Assembly (NCBI GenBank): GCA_039810085.1
Contig: JBDHWG010000016.1
Location: 1-64,000 of the forward strand
Direction: 5' to 3'
DNA from: JBDHWG01 sp039810085
Lineage (GTDB): Bacteria > Chloroflexota > Anaerolineae > Epilineales > JAHCIE01
Length of the DNA: 64,000 nt
Part shown: piece after piece, positions 56,378-64,000 of the stretch
How positions within the stretch are numbered: the stretch's first letter is position 1
Layout of the letters: every line of letters starts with the position of its first letter
Notes under the pieces: model-generated
The model's input: only the letters and a program-made list of their open reading frames with translations
Told to the model about the DNA's origin: nothing
Databases searched by the model: none
Translations under genes and position numbers: made by a program

Positions 56378-57063
56378 ACAGCGTAGGATGCCAGGATTCC
56401 GCCGTCCTCGAAGCTTTCGAGGCCAAGCAGGCGAAGGCGGATAGCTTCCGCGAGATCGAGACCTCGGCCATCGCACAAAGTTGGCGCCGTCGCGCCGCCG
56501 AAGATGAGCGGGGCGATGTAGACGCGCACTTCATCCACCAGTCCTTGGCTCAGTAGGTCCGCATTAAGTGTGCCGCCGCCTTCGACGAGGAGGCGTTCCA
56601 CGCCTTCGGCCTTGAGACATGCCAGAGCCTCGCCAAGATCGACGCGCGTTTCACCCACGACGACAACCTCGGCGCCGTGCTCGCGCAGCAGCGCAATCTG
56701 CGCGGGGTCAGTCTGAGTTGTCGTAAAGAGAATCTTGCGCGCGGGGCCAATCGTGAGAAACCGGCTGTCCAGGGGAAGGTCCGCCCGCGTGATCACACCG
56801 ACCTTGATGGGGTTGGGGGACAAGCTGCGAGCTTCCCGCGAAGCCCGCAGTGCAGGTGATTTGACTGTGAGACGCGGGTTATCCCCCAAGAGAGTGCGTC
56901 CGCCGACCATGATGGCGTCACATTCGGCCCGCAGACGGTCGACGCGCTCCAGGTCACCCGGCGACGAAATCGCCGCACCGCATCGGGCAACCGTATCAGT
57001 TTTGCCATCTGCGGTGACGGCGACGTTCAGTATCACGTGCGGGCGGTGAGGCGAGGTCTGCAT
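56362..57063 (-). CDS. Riboflavin-pathway pyrimidine reductase (RibD C-terminal domain type)
   Basis: 233 residues. Dihydrofolate-reductase-like fold with PHVILNVAVTADGK, DAIMVGGRTLLGDNPRL and LLVEGGGTLNADLL, and no deaminase domain. It would reduce the ribose of the ribosylamino-pyrimidine intermediate with NADPH. The stand-alone form resembles the archaeal and fungal reductase. Its ATG shares a base with the ribA stop (TGATG), so the two are coupled. Confidence 0.85.
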   Translation of the reverse strand: MQTSPHRPHVILNVAVTADGKTDTVARCGAAISSPGDLERVDRLRAECDAIMVGGRTLLGDNPRLTVKSPALRASREARSLSPNPIKVGVITRADLPLDSRFLTIGPARKILFTTTQTDPAQIALLREHGAEVVVVGETRVDLGEALACLKAEGVERLLVEGGGTLNADLLSQGLVDEVRVYIAPLIFGGATAPTLCDGRGLDLAEAIRLRLLGLESFEDGGILASYAVQPSR

Positions 57064-57791
57064 CAGAGTTGCGCAGGGAACCTAGCGTCACCGTGGTCGT
57101 CGATCAGATGCCCCGACTTGCTGGCCTTGGTTTCGAGGTAGAACGAGTTAAAGGGATTCGGCGCAATCACAAGCGGAATGCGGCCCGCGACTTCAATGCC
57201 ACGATCCTTGAGACCATCAATCTTGCGCGGGTTGTTGGTGATTAGCTGAATCGAGCGCACTTGGAGGGCATGGAGCATGTGCGCCGCGATGCCGTAATCG
57301 CGTTCATCGTCCTGGAAGCCCAGCGCCTCGTTCGCCTGGACAGTATCCAGGCCGGCGTCCTGGAGCTCGTAGGCGCGGATCTTGTTCGTCAATCCGATCC
57401 CGCGCCCTTCCTGGCGCAAGTAGAGGAGAATGCCATAGTCCATTTCCCCGAGCATCTGCAGGGCGTTTTCCAACTGGTCTCGACAATCGCAGCGCAGCGA
57501 TCCAATGGCGTCGCCAGTGAGGCACTCAGAATGCAGGCGTACCGGCACGTCCGTGTGGTTCCAGGGCATGCCGCGTACTATGGCAGCGTGCTCTTTGCCG
57601 TCGCGCGTATCCGAGAACGCCACGATGTGGAAGTCGCCAAACCGCGATGGCAGCTCCGCGAAGGCAACAATCTTCAAGCAGGTGTGGTTGGGACCGCCAT
57701 CGGAATTGTCCTCTTGAAGCGAATTCAACATCTCTCGGATCTCGGCGTGATTGCGATATGAATCATCGTGGTGCGTGTATTCAGCTGACAT
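57063..57791 (-). CDS. ribA: GTP cyclohydrolase II
   Basis: 242 residues. Opens the imidazole ring of GTP, the first step of riboflavin synthesis. The zinc motif is SECLTGDAIGSLRCDC (three Cys); the RQEGRGIGLTNKIRAYELQD and ERDYGIAAHML blocks are present. It has an N-terminal extension of about 40 residues compared with the E. coli enzyme, and no DHBP synthase domain. ATG 57791 follows GGAGCAAGAAG. No FMN riboswitch was found in the 119 bp before it. Confidence 0.9.
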   Translation of the reverse strand: MSAEYTHHDDSYRNHAEIREMLNSLQEDNSDGGPNHTCLKIVAFAELPSRFGDFHIVAFSDTRDGKEHAAIVRGMPWNHTDVPVRLHSECLTGDAIGSLRCDCRDQLENALQMLGEMDYGILLYLRQEGRGIGLTNKIRAYELQDAGLDTVQANEALGFQDDERDYGIAAHMLHALQVRSIQLITNNPRKIDGLKDRGIEVAGRIPLVIAPNPFNSFYLETKASKSGHLIDDHGDARFPAQL

Positions 57792-57892
57792 CTTCTTGCT
57801 CCAATATGGGTCGACTCAGCACGACTGCAGGGCTTAACGCAAGGCAGGTAGCTTAGGTAACCCTCTTGAGTATCCGGCACCACGTGATCTTA

Positions 57893-57909
57893 CCCGGCTG
57901 TATGCCGGG
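57893..57909 (-). terminator. Hairpin after ribulokinase gene
   Basis: CCCGGC pairs with GCCGGG around TGTAT, starting 1 bp after the stop at 57911. There is no clear T-run, so it is a weak candidate for the end of the four-gene operon. Confidence 0.4.
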
Positions 57910-57910
57910 C

Positions 57911-59584
57911 CTACGGCTCGGCCGCGTGGCGTAGCTCGCGTAGTCTCAGCATGACGTTGTTCTCGCCCAACCCAAAGTAGTCGTGCAGGCGCTTGTACTC
58001 GGCGAAGAGCTGCTGGTAGACGGCGGTGTTGGCCGCGTTCGGCTGGTACACCTCGCCCGTGCTGGCGACCATCGACTGCGCCGCCTCGGTCAGCGAGTCG
58101 AAGCCGCCGGCCGCGCGCCCCGCCGCCAGCGCGCCCAGCATCGCTGCGCCCAGCGCCGACGCCTGCCCGCCGCCACCGACCGTGAACGGCCGGCCGGTGA
58201 CGTCGGCGTAGATCTGCAGTAGGAGCTTATTGCGCTCAGCCAGGCCGCCACACGCGACCAGCTCGTCCACGCGCACGCCGTTGGCCTCGAACGTATCCAC
58301 GATAATCTTCGTCCCGAACGCCGTGGCCTCGATGAGGGCGCGGTAGATGTCGGGCGGGCGCGTGCCGAGGGTCATGCCGACCAGGACGCCACTGAGGTTG
58401 GCGTTGACAAGCACCGAGCGGTTGCCGTTCCACCAATCGAGGGCAATCAGCCCCGCCTGCCCCGGCGTCTGCTGGGCCGCGTCCGCCTCCAATGCCTGGA
58501 ACACGCTCAGCCCACGCGCCTGGGCCTCGCGCTCGTAGTAGCCCGGCACGCCCTGCTCCACGTACCACTCGAAGATGTCGCCGACGCCCGCCTGGCCGCC
58601 TTCGTAGCCGTAGAGACCGGGGATGATGCCGTCGCCGACGACGCCGCTGATGCCGGGCACAAGGTGCTGCTGGGTATCCACGATCATGTGGCAGGTGGAT
58701 GTGCCGAGGATGAGCGCCATGCGGCCCGGCGTCGTCACACCCGCACCCGGCACGGCCGCGTGGGCGTCGATGGTCGGCGCGGCGACGGCGATGCCCGGCC
58801 GCAGCCCCATCCACGCGGCGGCCTTATCGTTCAGGAAGCCGACCCGTGTCCCTGGTGCGACGACCTCGCTCGCCGCCTTCGTGTGGTGGAAGCCGTCGAG
58901 GCGCGGGTCGAGGGCCACCAGGAAATCGTTGCTGGGGTAGCCGGTCGCCTTGTTCCACATGCCCTTGTAGCCGGCGGCGCACGCGTTGCGCTTCTCGTCG
59001 CCGGTCATCTGCCACACCACCCAGTCGCCCGCCTCGACAATCTTGTCCATCGCGGCATAGACTTCGGGCGCTTCATCGAGGATCTGGAGGGTCTTGCTGT
59101 GCAGCCACTCCGAGGAGATGCGTCCGCCGTAGAGCGGCAGCCAGCTCTCGTTGCGCTCCTGGGCCAGGACGTTGATGCGGTCAGCCTCCGGCTGCGCGGC
59201 GTGGTGCTTCCACAGCTTCACCCAGGCGTGCGGGTTGGCTTTCCACTCGTCTTCGAAGCACAGCGGCGTGCCGTCGGCGCGGACGGGCAAGACGGTGCAG
59301 GCGGTAAAATCCACGCCGATGCCGATGACATCCTCGGCCCTGACCTCCGCCGCCTTCAACGCCGCCGGTACAGCCTCCTTCAGCGTCGCCAGGTAGTCGG
59401 CCGGGTTCTGCAACGCCCAATCCGGCCCCAGGTGCGTTCCGCCCGGCAGCCGCTCGTCGATGACACCGTCCGCGTAGCGGTGGACCGCGCTGCCGACGGT
59501 CTTGCCGGTCGAGACGTCCACGACCACGGCGCGGCCCGACTCGGTCCCAAAATCAAGCCCAATGGCGAATTTGCTTTGGCTCAC
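57911..59584 (-). CDS. araB: Ribulokinase-type FGGY kinase
   Basis: 557 residues, GTG start after AAGGGGGT. ATPase fold with GLDFGTESGRAVVVDV, GVDFTACTVLPV, ILGTSTCHMIVD and GGLAERNKLLLQIYADVTG; length and blocks match AraB. It phosphorylates ribulose or a related ketose. No araA or araD is in view; the gene ends an operon with a ketose-reductase-like SDR and a 2-oxoacid dehydrogenase, so the natural substrate may be another ketose. It lies 27 bp after the E1 gene. Confidence 0.85.
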   Translation of the reverse strand: MSQSKFAIGLDFGTESGRAVVVDVSTGKTVGSAVHRYADGVIDERLPGGTHLGPDWALQNPADYLATLKEAVPAALKAAEVRAEDVIGIGVDFTACTVLPVRADGTPLCFEDEWKANPHAWVKLWKHHAAQPEADRINVLAQERNESWLPLYGGRISSEWLHSKTLQILDEAPEVYAAMDKIVEAGDWVVWQMTGDEKRNACAAGYKGMWNKATGYPSNDFLVALDPRLDGFHHTKAASEVVAPGTRVGFLNDKAAAWMGLRPGIAVAAPTIDAHAAVPGAGVTTPGRMALILGTSTCHMIVDTQQHLVPGISGVVGDGIIPGLYGYEGGQAGVGDIFEWYVEQGVPGYYEREAQARGLSVFQALEADAAQQTPGQAGLIALDWWNGNRSVLVNANLSGVLVGMTLGTRPPDIYRALIEATAFGTKIIVDTFEANGVRVDELVACGGLAERNKLLLQIYADVTGRPFTVGGGGQASALGAAMLGALAAGRAAGGFDSLTEAAQSMVASTGEVYQPNAANTAVYQQLFAEYKRLHDYFGLGENNVMLRLRELRHAAEP

Positions 59585-59611
59585 AGATAACCCCCTTCAT
59601 GGGCGGTGATG

Positions 59612-62062
59612 CTAGACGCCCAACCTGCTGCGGCGGAGAATTTCCGACGTGGCCTGGAACGTGCGCGGCGTGTAGCCGGGCAGCGGCAGGATGCGCTCGT
59701 GGACGGTGTCGACGAGCCACTCCTTCTGCGGGAAGAACATGTCCTCCATCTCCGCCGCTGGCGTGATCCAGTTGCGCGCGCCGACCACCGCCGGCGGCGC
59801 GTCCAGGTAGTCGAAGGCGAGCTGGCTGATGTTAGACGCCATGGTGTGCATAAACGAACCGCGCTCGACGGCCTCTGACACGAGCAGCACGCGGCCGGTT
59901 TTGCGCACCGACGCCACAATCGGCTCATAGTTCAGCGGATTGATGAAGCGGGCGTCGATGACCTCGGCCGACACGCCCAGCCCCGCCAGCTCCTTGGCGG
60001 CGTCGAGCGCGACGTAGAGCGCCGGGCCGAGGGTGACGATGGTCAGGTCGCTTCCCTCGCGGCGGACGACCGGCTCACCCAGCGCCACCTCGTAGTACTC
60101 GACCGGCACGCCGCCCTCGACAATCGTCTCTGGCTCCGGGTAGAGGCGCTGGCTCTCGAAGAAGATGACCGGGTCGGTGCCGCGCAGCGCCAGGTTGAGC
60201 ATGCCCTTGGCGTCGTAGGGCGTCGCCGGATACATGACGCGCAGGCCGGGGATGTGGGCAACCATCGCCGCCCAGTCCTGGGAGTGCTGCGCGCCGTACT
60301 TCGCGCCAACGGACACGCGTAGGACGAGGGGCATTTGCAGCACGCCACCCGACATCGCCTGCCACTTGCTCATCTGGTTGAAAATCTCGTCGCCGGCGCG
60401 GCCCATGAAGTCGGTGTACATCAGCTCGGCCACAACGCGGCCGCCGCTCAGGGCATAGCCCACCGCCGTCCCGACAATCGCGGCCTCGGAGATGGGCGAG
60501 TTGAACAGGCGGTGATACGGCAGCGCCTCCGTCAGCCCGCGATAGACGCCGAACGCCCCGCCCCAGTCGCGGTTCTCCTCGCCATACGCGACCATCGTCG
60601 GGTCCTCGTAGAAGCGGTGGATCATCGCCTCGAACAGCGCCTCGGCGTAGGTCAGCGTCTTGAGCTTGGACAGCGGCTTGCCGTTCTCCAGCCCGAAGCG
60701 GTTCTTGGCCTGGGTTAGTCTCAGCCGCGTCTCCTCCTTCGGCAGCAGAGTCTGCGGCGTCCCCTCGGCCATGCGCTCCCTAGCGCCGTTGGAGAACATG
60801 AAGCCCTCGATGACCGCGTCCTGCGAGATGCGCGGGGAGAGCTCGGGCGAGATGGCGGCGCGCAGAACGCGCGTGATGCGCTCCACAGCGTCGGCGCGGA
60901 TGCCGTCCAGGGCGGTGTCGTCGGCGTGGCCGTTGGCCTTGAGGTACTCGCGGAACGTCACAATCGAATCGACTTCCTGCCACAGTTCGATCTCGGCCTT
61001 GTCACGGTAGCTCGACGCATCCGACGGCGAGTGGCCGGAGAAGCGGTAGGTCACGGTATCCAGCAGCACCGGCCCCTGGCCCGCTTCGAGAATCTGTCGC
61101 TTGCGCTCGATGGCGTCGGCGACAGCGAGCGGGTTGAGGCCGTCCACGCGCTCGGCGTGCATCGCCTCCGGGTTCACGCCCAGCCCGACCCGCGCCAGCA
61201 CGTCGAAGCCCATCGTCTCGCCCTTCGGCTGGCCGCCCATGCCGTAGAAGTTGTTCATGAAGTTGAACAGGATCGGCGGCGCGCCGCCCGCGTCTTCGGG
61301 CCACAGGGTGCGGTACTGGTCCATCGCCGCGAACATCATCGCTTCCCAGACCGGCCCGCAGCCCATCGAGGCATCGCCGATGTTGGCGATGACGATGCCG
61401 GGCTTGCGGTTGACGCGCTTGAACAGCGCTGCGCCCGTGGCGATGTCCGCCGAGCCGCCGACGATAGCGTTGTTGGGCATGACGCCGAACGGCGGGAAGA
61501 AGGCGTGCATCGAGCCGCCCAGGCCGCGGTTGAAGCCCGCCGCGCGCCCAAAGATCTCGGCCAGTGTGCCGTACAGGATGTAGTCCACCGCGAGACTTTG
61601 CGGGTCGCCCTGGCTCCACGTCTCGACCACACGCAGCGTCGCGCCGTCCAGGTAGCTTTCCATGATGCGGCACAGCTCGGCGTCGCTCGTCTTCGCGGCG
61701 GCGGACAGGCTCTTGGCGATAATCTCGCCGTGGCTGCGGTGCGAGCCGAAGATGAAGTCCTGCGCCGACAGGTGGTACGCCTGCCCGACGGCGGCGGCTT
61801 CCTGGCCGATGGAGAGGTGCGCCGGCCCTTTGTGGTTGTACTCGATGCCCTCGTACGCGCCCTCTTTCTTGATGCGGTCGAGCATCGTCTCGAACTCGCG
61901 GATGAGGGTCATGTCGCGGTAGATGCGCAGCAGGCCGTCGCGGCCATACTTGTGCGCCTCGGCCGACGGGTCGGTGACGTAGCGATTGAGGAAAATATCC
62001 GGCCCCGTCAGGACCCCCTGGCGGCGGGCCTCCATCGGATCGATAACTAATAGCTTGGTCAT
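59612..62062 (-). CDS. 2-oxoacid dehydrogenase E1, fused alpha and beta subunits
   Basis: 816 residues. The alpha part (about 1-430) has GPAHLSIGQEAAAVG, the thiamine-diphosphate motif starting GDASMGCG and ending FNFMNNFYG, and RFSGHSPSDASSYR. The beta part (about 480-816) has TYAEALFEAMIHRF, VAYGEENRDWGGAFG and SPISEAAIVGTAVGYA. It decarboxylates a 2-oxoacid and passes the acyl group to E2. Fusion of the two subunits in one chain is seen in some acetoin/branched-chain-type complexes. It lies 23 bp after E2. Confidence 0.9.
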   Translation of the reverse strand: MTKLLVIDPMEARRQGVLTGPDIFLNRYVTDPSAEAHKYGRDGLLRIYRDMTLIREFETMLDRIKKEGAYEGIEYNHKGPAHLSIGQEAAAVGQAYHLSAQDFIFGSHRSHGEIIAKSLSAAAKTSDAELCRIMESYLDGATLRVVETWSQGDPQSLAVDYILYGTLAEIFGRAAGFNRGLGGSMHAFFPPFGVMPNNAIVGGSADIATGAALFKRVNRKPGIVIANIGDASMGCGPVWEAMMFAAMDQYRTLWPEDAGGAPPILFNFMNNFYGMGGQPKGETMGFDVLARVGLGVNPEAMHAERVDGLNPLAVADAIERKRQILEAGQGPVLLDTVTYRFSGHSPSDASSYRDKAEIELWQEVDSIVTFREYLKANGHADDTALDGIRADAVERITRVLRAAISPELSPRISQDAVIEGFMFSNGARERMAEGTPQTLLPKEETRLRLTQAKNRFGLENGKPLSKLKTLTYAEALFEAMIHRFYEDPTMVAYGEENRDWGGAFGVYRGLTEALPYHRLFNSPISEAAIVGTAVGYALSGGRVVAELMYTDFMGRAGDEIFNQMSKWQAMSGGVLQMPLVLRVSVGAKYGAQHSQDWAAMVAHIPGLRVMYPATPYDAKGMLNLALRGTDPVIFFESQRLYPEPETIVEGGVPVEYYEVALGEPVVRREGSDLTIVTLGPALYVALDAAKELAGLGVSAEVIDARFINPLNYEPIVASVRKTGRVLLVSEAVERGSFMHTMASNISQLAFDYLDAPPAVVGARNWITPAAEMEDMFFPQKEWLVDTVHERILPLPGYTPRTFQATSEILRRSRLGV

Positions 62063-62085
62063 GGCTTAACTCATCCTGTTTACGG

Positions 62086-63498
62086 TTACAGCGCCAGCAG
62101 CAAGTCCAGGTTGGCGAGGTTGCGCGCGAGCGCCTGCAAGAAGCGCGCGCCGGGCGCGCCGTCCACCACCTGGTGATTGATGGTCAGAGAGAGGCCGACA
62201 TGCGGTATAAATTGCACGTCGCCGTCCACGTCGATGGGCTTCAGATGAATGTTCCCCACCCCCAGGATCGCCACTTGCGGCGGGTTCAGCACGGGCGTGA
62301 ACGTCTCGATACCCAGGGCGCCCAGGTTCGTGACGGTGAACGTCCCACCTTGCAGTTCGTCCAGCGCAACCTTGCCGTCCTGGGCCGCCTGGCCGAGCCG
62401 CCGCGCCGCCTGCGACATCTCACGCAGACTGAGCGTGTCGGCGTTGCGAATGACCGGCACGAGCAGGCCGCGCCGCGTGTCCACGGCAAAACCCAGGTGG
62501 ACGCGCCGCGCTTGGAGCAGCGCGTCGCCGGTGAACAGCGCGTTGATGTCCGGGAACTGCGGCAGCGTCCGCGAGACGGCGAACAGCACCAGGTCGTTGA
62601 CCGTCACCTCGCGCAGCCCCAGCTCCTCGGCGCTCGCCTTGAGCCGCTTGCGGTACGCCTGGAGCGCGCGGGCGTCGGCGAAGCTGTTCAGCGTGAGCTG
62701 CGCCGTCGTCTGGAGCGACGCCAGCATCCGCTCGGCGATGATGCGCCGCACATTCGTCAGCGGCACCCGCTCGAACTCGTCGGGCGGAGCCGTCTCCGGC
62801 TCTCCCCCCTTGGATAGGGGGAGATGGAAGGGGGCCGCCGTTTGCAAGTCCTTCGACGTAATCCGCCCGCCGACCCCTGTCCCTTGCGCCGGCGCGACGA
62901 ACTCACCTTTGTCCACCATCGCTCGCGCCAGCGGTGTCAGCGTCGGCCGCGCCGCGAGCGCCGCCTGCACGTCGCGCTCGATGACCCGGCCGCCCGGGCC
63001 GCTGCCCTGCACCCCTGCCAGGTCCAGGCCCTTTCGCGCCGCAAGATTTCGCGCGCGCGGCGAGACACCGACCCTGTCCCCCCTCCGGCTCCCCCCAGCA
63101 GCGGGGGGAGAGGAAGGCTCAACACCGACTTCCCTCTTCTCCCCCTCTCCTTGTGCAAGAGGAGGTGATGGGGTGACGGGGTGACGGGGTGACGCTTCGC
63201 TCTCCCTCTTCTCCCCCTCTCCCATTTTGGGAGAGGGGGCTGGGGGGTGAGGGACCTCCGCCGCCTCGCCAATGGACGCGATGGTCGTCAGCACCGGCAC
63301 GTCCTCGCCCTCGGCGAAGAACACGTCGAGCAGAATGCCCGACGCCGGGCTGTCCACCTGCTGCGTTGTCTTGTCCGTCTCGATCTCGAACAGCGGCTCG
63401 CCCTGGGTGACCGGCTCGCCTTTACGCTTCAGCCACCGCGAGATAATCGAGCTTTCGACGCTGTTGCCCAGCTTGGGCAGAATCACTGGAGTTGCCAT
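62086..63498 (-). CDS. 2-oxoacid dehydrogenase E2 with two peripheral-subunit-binding domains
   Basis: 470 residues. One lipoyl domain (1-78, lipoylated Lys43 in ETDKTTQ). A long linker (83-142) is made of palindromic repeat DNA read in frame. Two E3/E1-binding domains follow in tandem (144-180, VSPRARNLAARKGLDL; 187-222, LTPLARAMVDKGEFV). A second repeat-derived linker (223-238, FHLPLSKGGE) leads to the catalytic domain (about 240-470), with HQVVDG at about 442-447. It transfers the acyl group to CoA and forms the core of the complex. E3 is not in the window. Confidence 0.9.
   Translation of the reverse strand: MATPVILPKLGNSVESSIISRWLKRKGEPVTQGEPLFEIETDKTTQQVDSPASGILLDVFFAEGEDVPVLTTIASIGEAAEVPHPPAPSPKMGEGEKRESEASPRHPVTPSPPLAQGEGEKREVGVEPSSPPAAGGSRRGDRVGVSPRARNLAARKGLDLAGVQGSGPGGRVIERDVQAALAARPTLTPLARAMVDKGEFVAPAQGTGVGGRITSKDLQTAAPFHLPLSKGGEPETAPPDEFERVPLTNVRRIIAERMLASLQTTAQLTLNSFADARALQAYRKRLKASAEELGLREVTVNDLVLFAVSRTLPQFPDINALFTGDALLQARRVHLGFAVDTRRGLLVPVIRNADTLSLREMSQAARRLGQAAQDGKVALDELQGGTFTVTNLGALGIETFTPVLNPPQVAILGVGNIHLKPIDVDGDVQFIPHVGLSLTINHQVVDGAPGARFLQALARNLANLDLLLAL
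62802..62823. repeat. Palindrome inside the E2 linker
   Basis: CTCCCCC pairs with GGGGGAG around a 8-nt loop, followed by a GATGGAAGGGGG-type flank. This resembles an intergenic repeat but encodes residues 223-238 of E2. Confidence 0.7.
63089..63253. repeat. Palindromic repeat cluster inside the E2 linker
   Basis: Three units. CTCCCCCC-AGCAGC-GGGGGGAG (63089-63110). A copy starting TTCCCTCTTCTCCCCCTCTC (from 63130) running into three GGGGTGAC units (about 63170-63193). A full copy with CCCCCTCTCCC-ATTTT-GGGAGAGGGGG and a GGGGGGTGAGGG flank (63202-63253). All are read in frame by E2. Confidence 0.8.
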
Positions 63499-63510
63499 GA
63501 GCCTTCTCTA

Positions 63511-64000
63511 TCAGCGCATTTCCTGGCCGCCGGTGACGTTGATGGCCTGGCCGGTCATGTAGCTGGACTGGTCGGAGGCGAGGAAGACGACGACGTTGCA
63601 CACATCGTCGTAGGTGCAGCCGCGCTTCATCGGCACCTGGTCGATGTAACGCTGGCGCACCTCGGCCTCGGTGATGCCCCACTTCTTGGCGTATTGCTTG
63701 TACAGCGAGTTGACCCACAGGGGCGAGTCGAGCAGGTTGCCGGGGCAGACGGCGTTGACGCGCACGCCGTACTCCGCCAGGTCCAGGGCAATGCTCTGGG
63801 TCAGCCCGATGCCGCCGAACTTCGACGCCGCGTAGGCCGAGTTCTTGTAGCTGCCCTTCTTGCCCGACTTGGAGTTAATCTGGATAATGACGCCGCTGCG
63901 CTGGGCCTTCATGACTCGCGCGGCGTGCTTGGCGCACAGGAAGTAGCCGACCAGGTTGACGTCGATAACCGCTTTCCACTTAGCGGCGGGGAACTCGGTA
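63511..64000 (-). CDS. Short-chain dehydrogenase, sorbitol-6-phosphate 2-dehydrogenase-like (5' end outside window)
   Basis: The C-terminal 162 residues are visible; the frame is open to the right edge. SDR catalytic residues: Ser in INSKSG, Tyr and Lys in YAASKFGG; structural NAVCPGNLLDSP, KRGCTYDDVCNVVVFLAS and the C-terminus YMTGQAINVTGGQEMR. The block after the active site (LLDSPLWVNSLYKQYAKKWG) and KRGC match SrlD rather than general SDRs. It would oxidise a polyol or polyol phosphate to a ketose form. First visible gene of the operon with E2, E1 and the kinase; gap to E2 12 bp. Confidence 0.85.
   Translation of the reverse strand, partial: TEFPAAKWKAVIDVNLVGYFLCAKHAARVMKAQRSGVIIQINSKSGKKGSYKNSAYAASKFGGIGLTQSIALDLAEYGVRVNAVCPGNLLDSPLWVNSLYKQYAKKWGITEAEVRQRYIDQVPMKRGCTYDDVCNVVVFLASDQSSYMTGQAINVTGGQEMR

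Noticed and set aside
57792..57910. FMN riboswitch before ribA
   Set aside because: The conserved RFN-element blocks are not present and the gap is only 119 bp.

Overview
The window is high-GC bacterial DNA, most probably from a member of the Chloroflexota. That is an inference from three things. Secreted proteins carry long Thr/Pro linkers. Substrate-binding lipoproteins have Ala/Pro/Gln linkers. Several dispersed palindromic repeat families sit between genes. No rRNA, tRNA, CRISPR array, transposase or phage gene was seen.

Region 1 (1-31770, all minus strand) is a 31 kb block of exported giant proteins. It holds three SdrD-B-repeat giants: at least 3190 residues (3' end outside the window), 3526 residues and about 1492 residues. 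A 449-residue secreted protein of related domains and a 1480-residue protein with nine fibronectin type III domains follow. Giants 1 and 2 are paralogues whose central cassette differs: a six-repeat kelch propeller in one, two DNRLRE/CBM96-like domains in the other. Giant 3 repeats the last seven SdrD-B domains and the C-terminal module of giant 2 behind a different N-terminal domain. Giants 1 and 3 share a 43-bp promoter region with a TAYAAT -10 box and fixed spacing.

Region 2 (32414-43254, minus strand) looks like a peptide/amine scavenging group: nucleoside hydrolase, M42 aminopeptidase, DppC/DppB permeases and their binding lipoprotein (no ATPase genes here), a DUF885 putative peptidase, a Gfo/Idh/MocA oxidoreductase, a D-2-hydroxyacid dehydrogenase and a nitrilase-family amidohydrolase.

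Region 3 (43255-56377) is mixed: an LVIVD-repeat protein whose start lies in a dispersed repeat, small proteins, DinB-like protein, gyrB, a cell-wall amidase, soluble transhydrogenase, cupin, a GT39 membrane glycosyltransferase, and a dehydrogenase/lactonase-like pair.

Region 4 (56362-64000, minus strand) has a RibA/RibD-reductase pair and then a tight operon, in transcription order: sorbitol-6-phosphate-dehydrogenase-like SDR (5' end outside), 2-oxoacid dehydrogenase E2, fused E1 alpha-beta, and a ribulokinase. The E2 has intergenic-type palindromic repeats built in frame into its linkers.

The strongest candidates for something new are the giant-protein system with its cassette exchange and shared promoter, the repeats inside E2, and the nested stem-loop element before gyrB. 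Domain calls come from reading the translated sequence; no database search was run.
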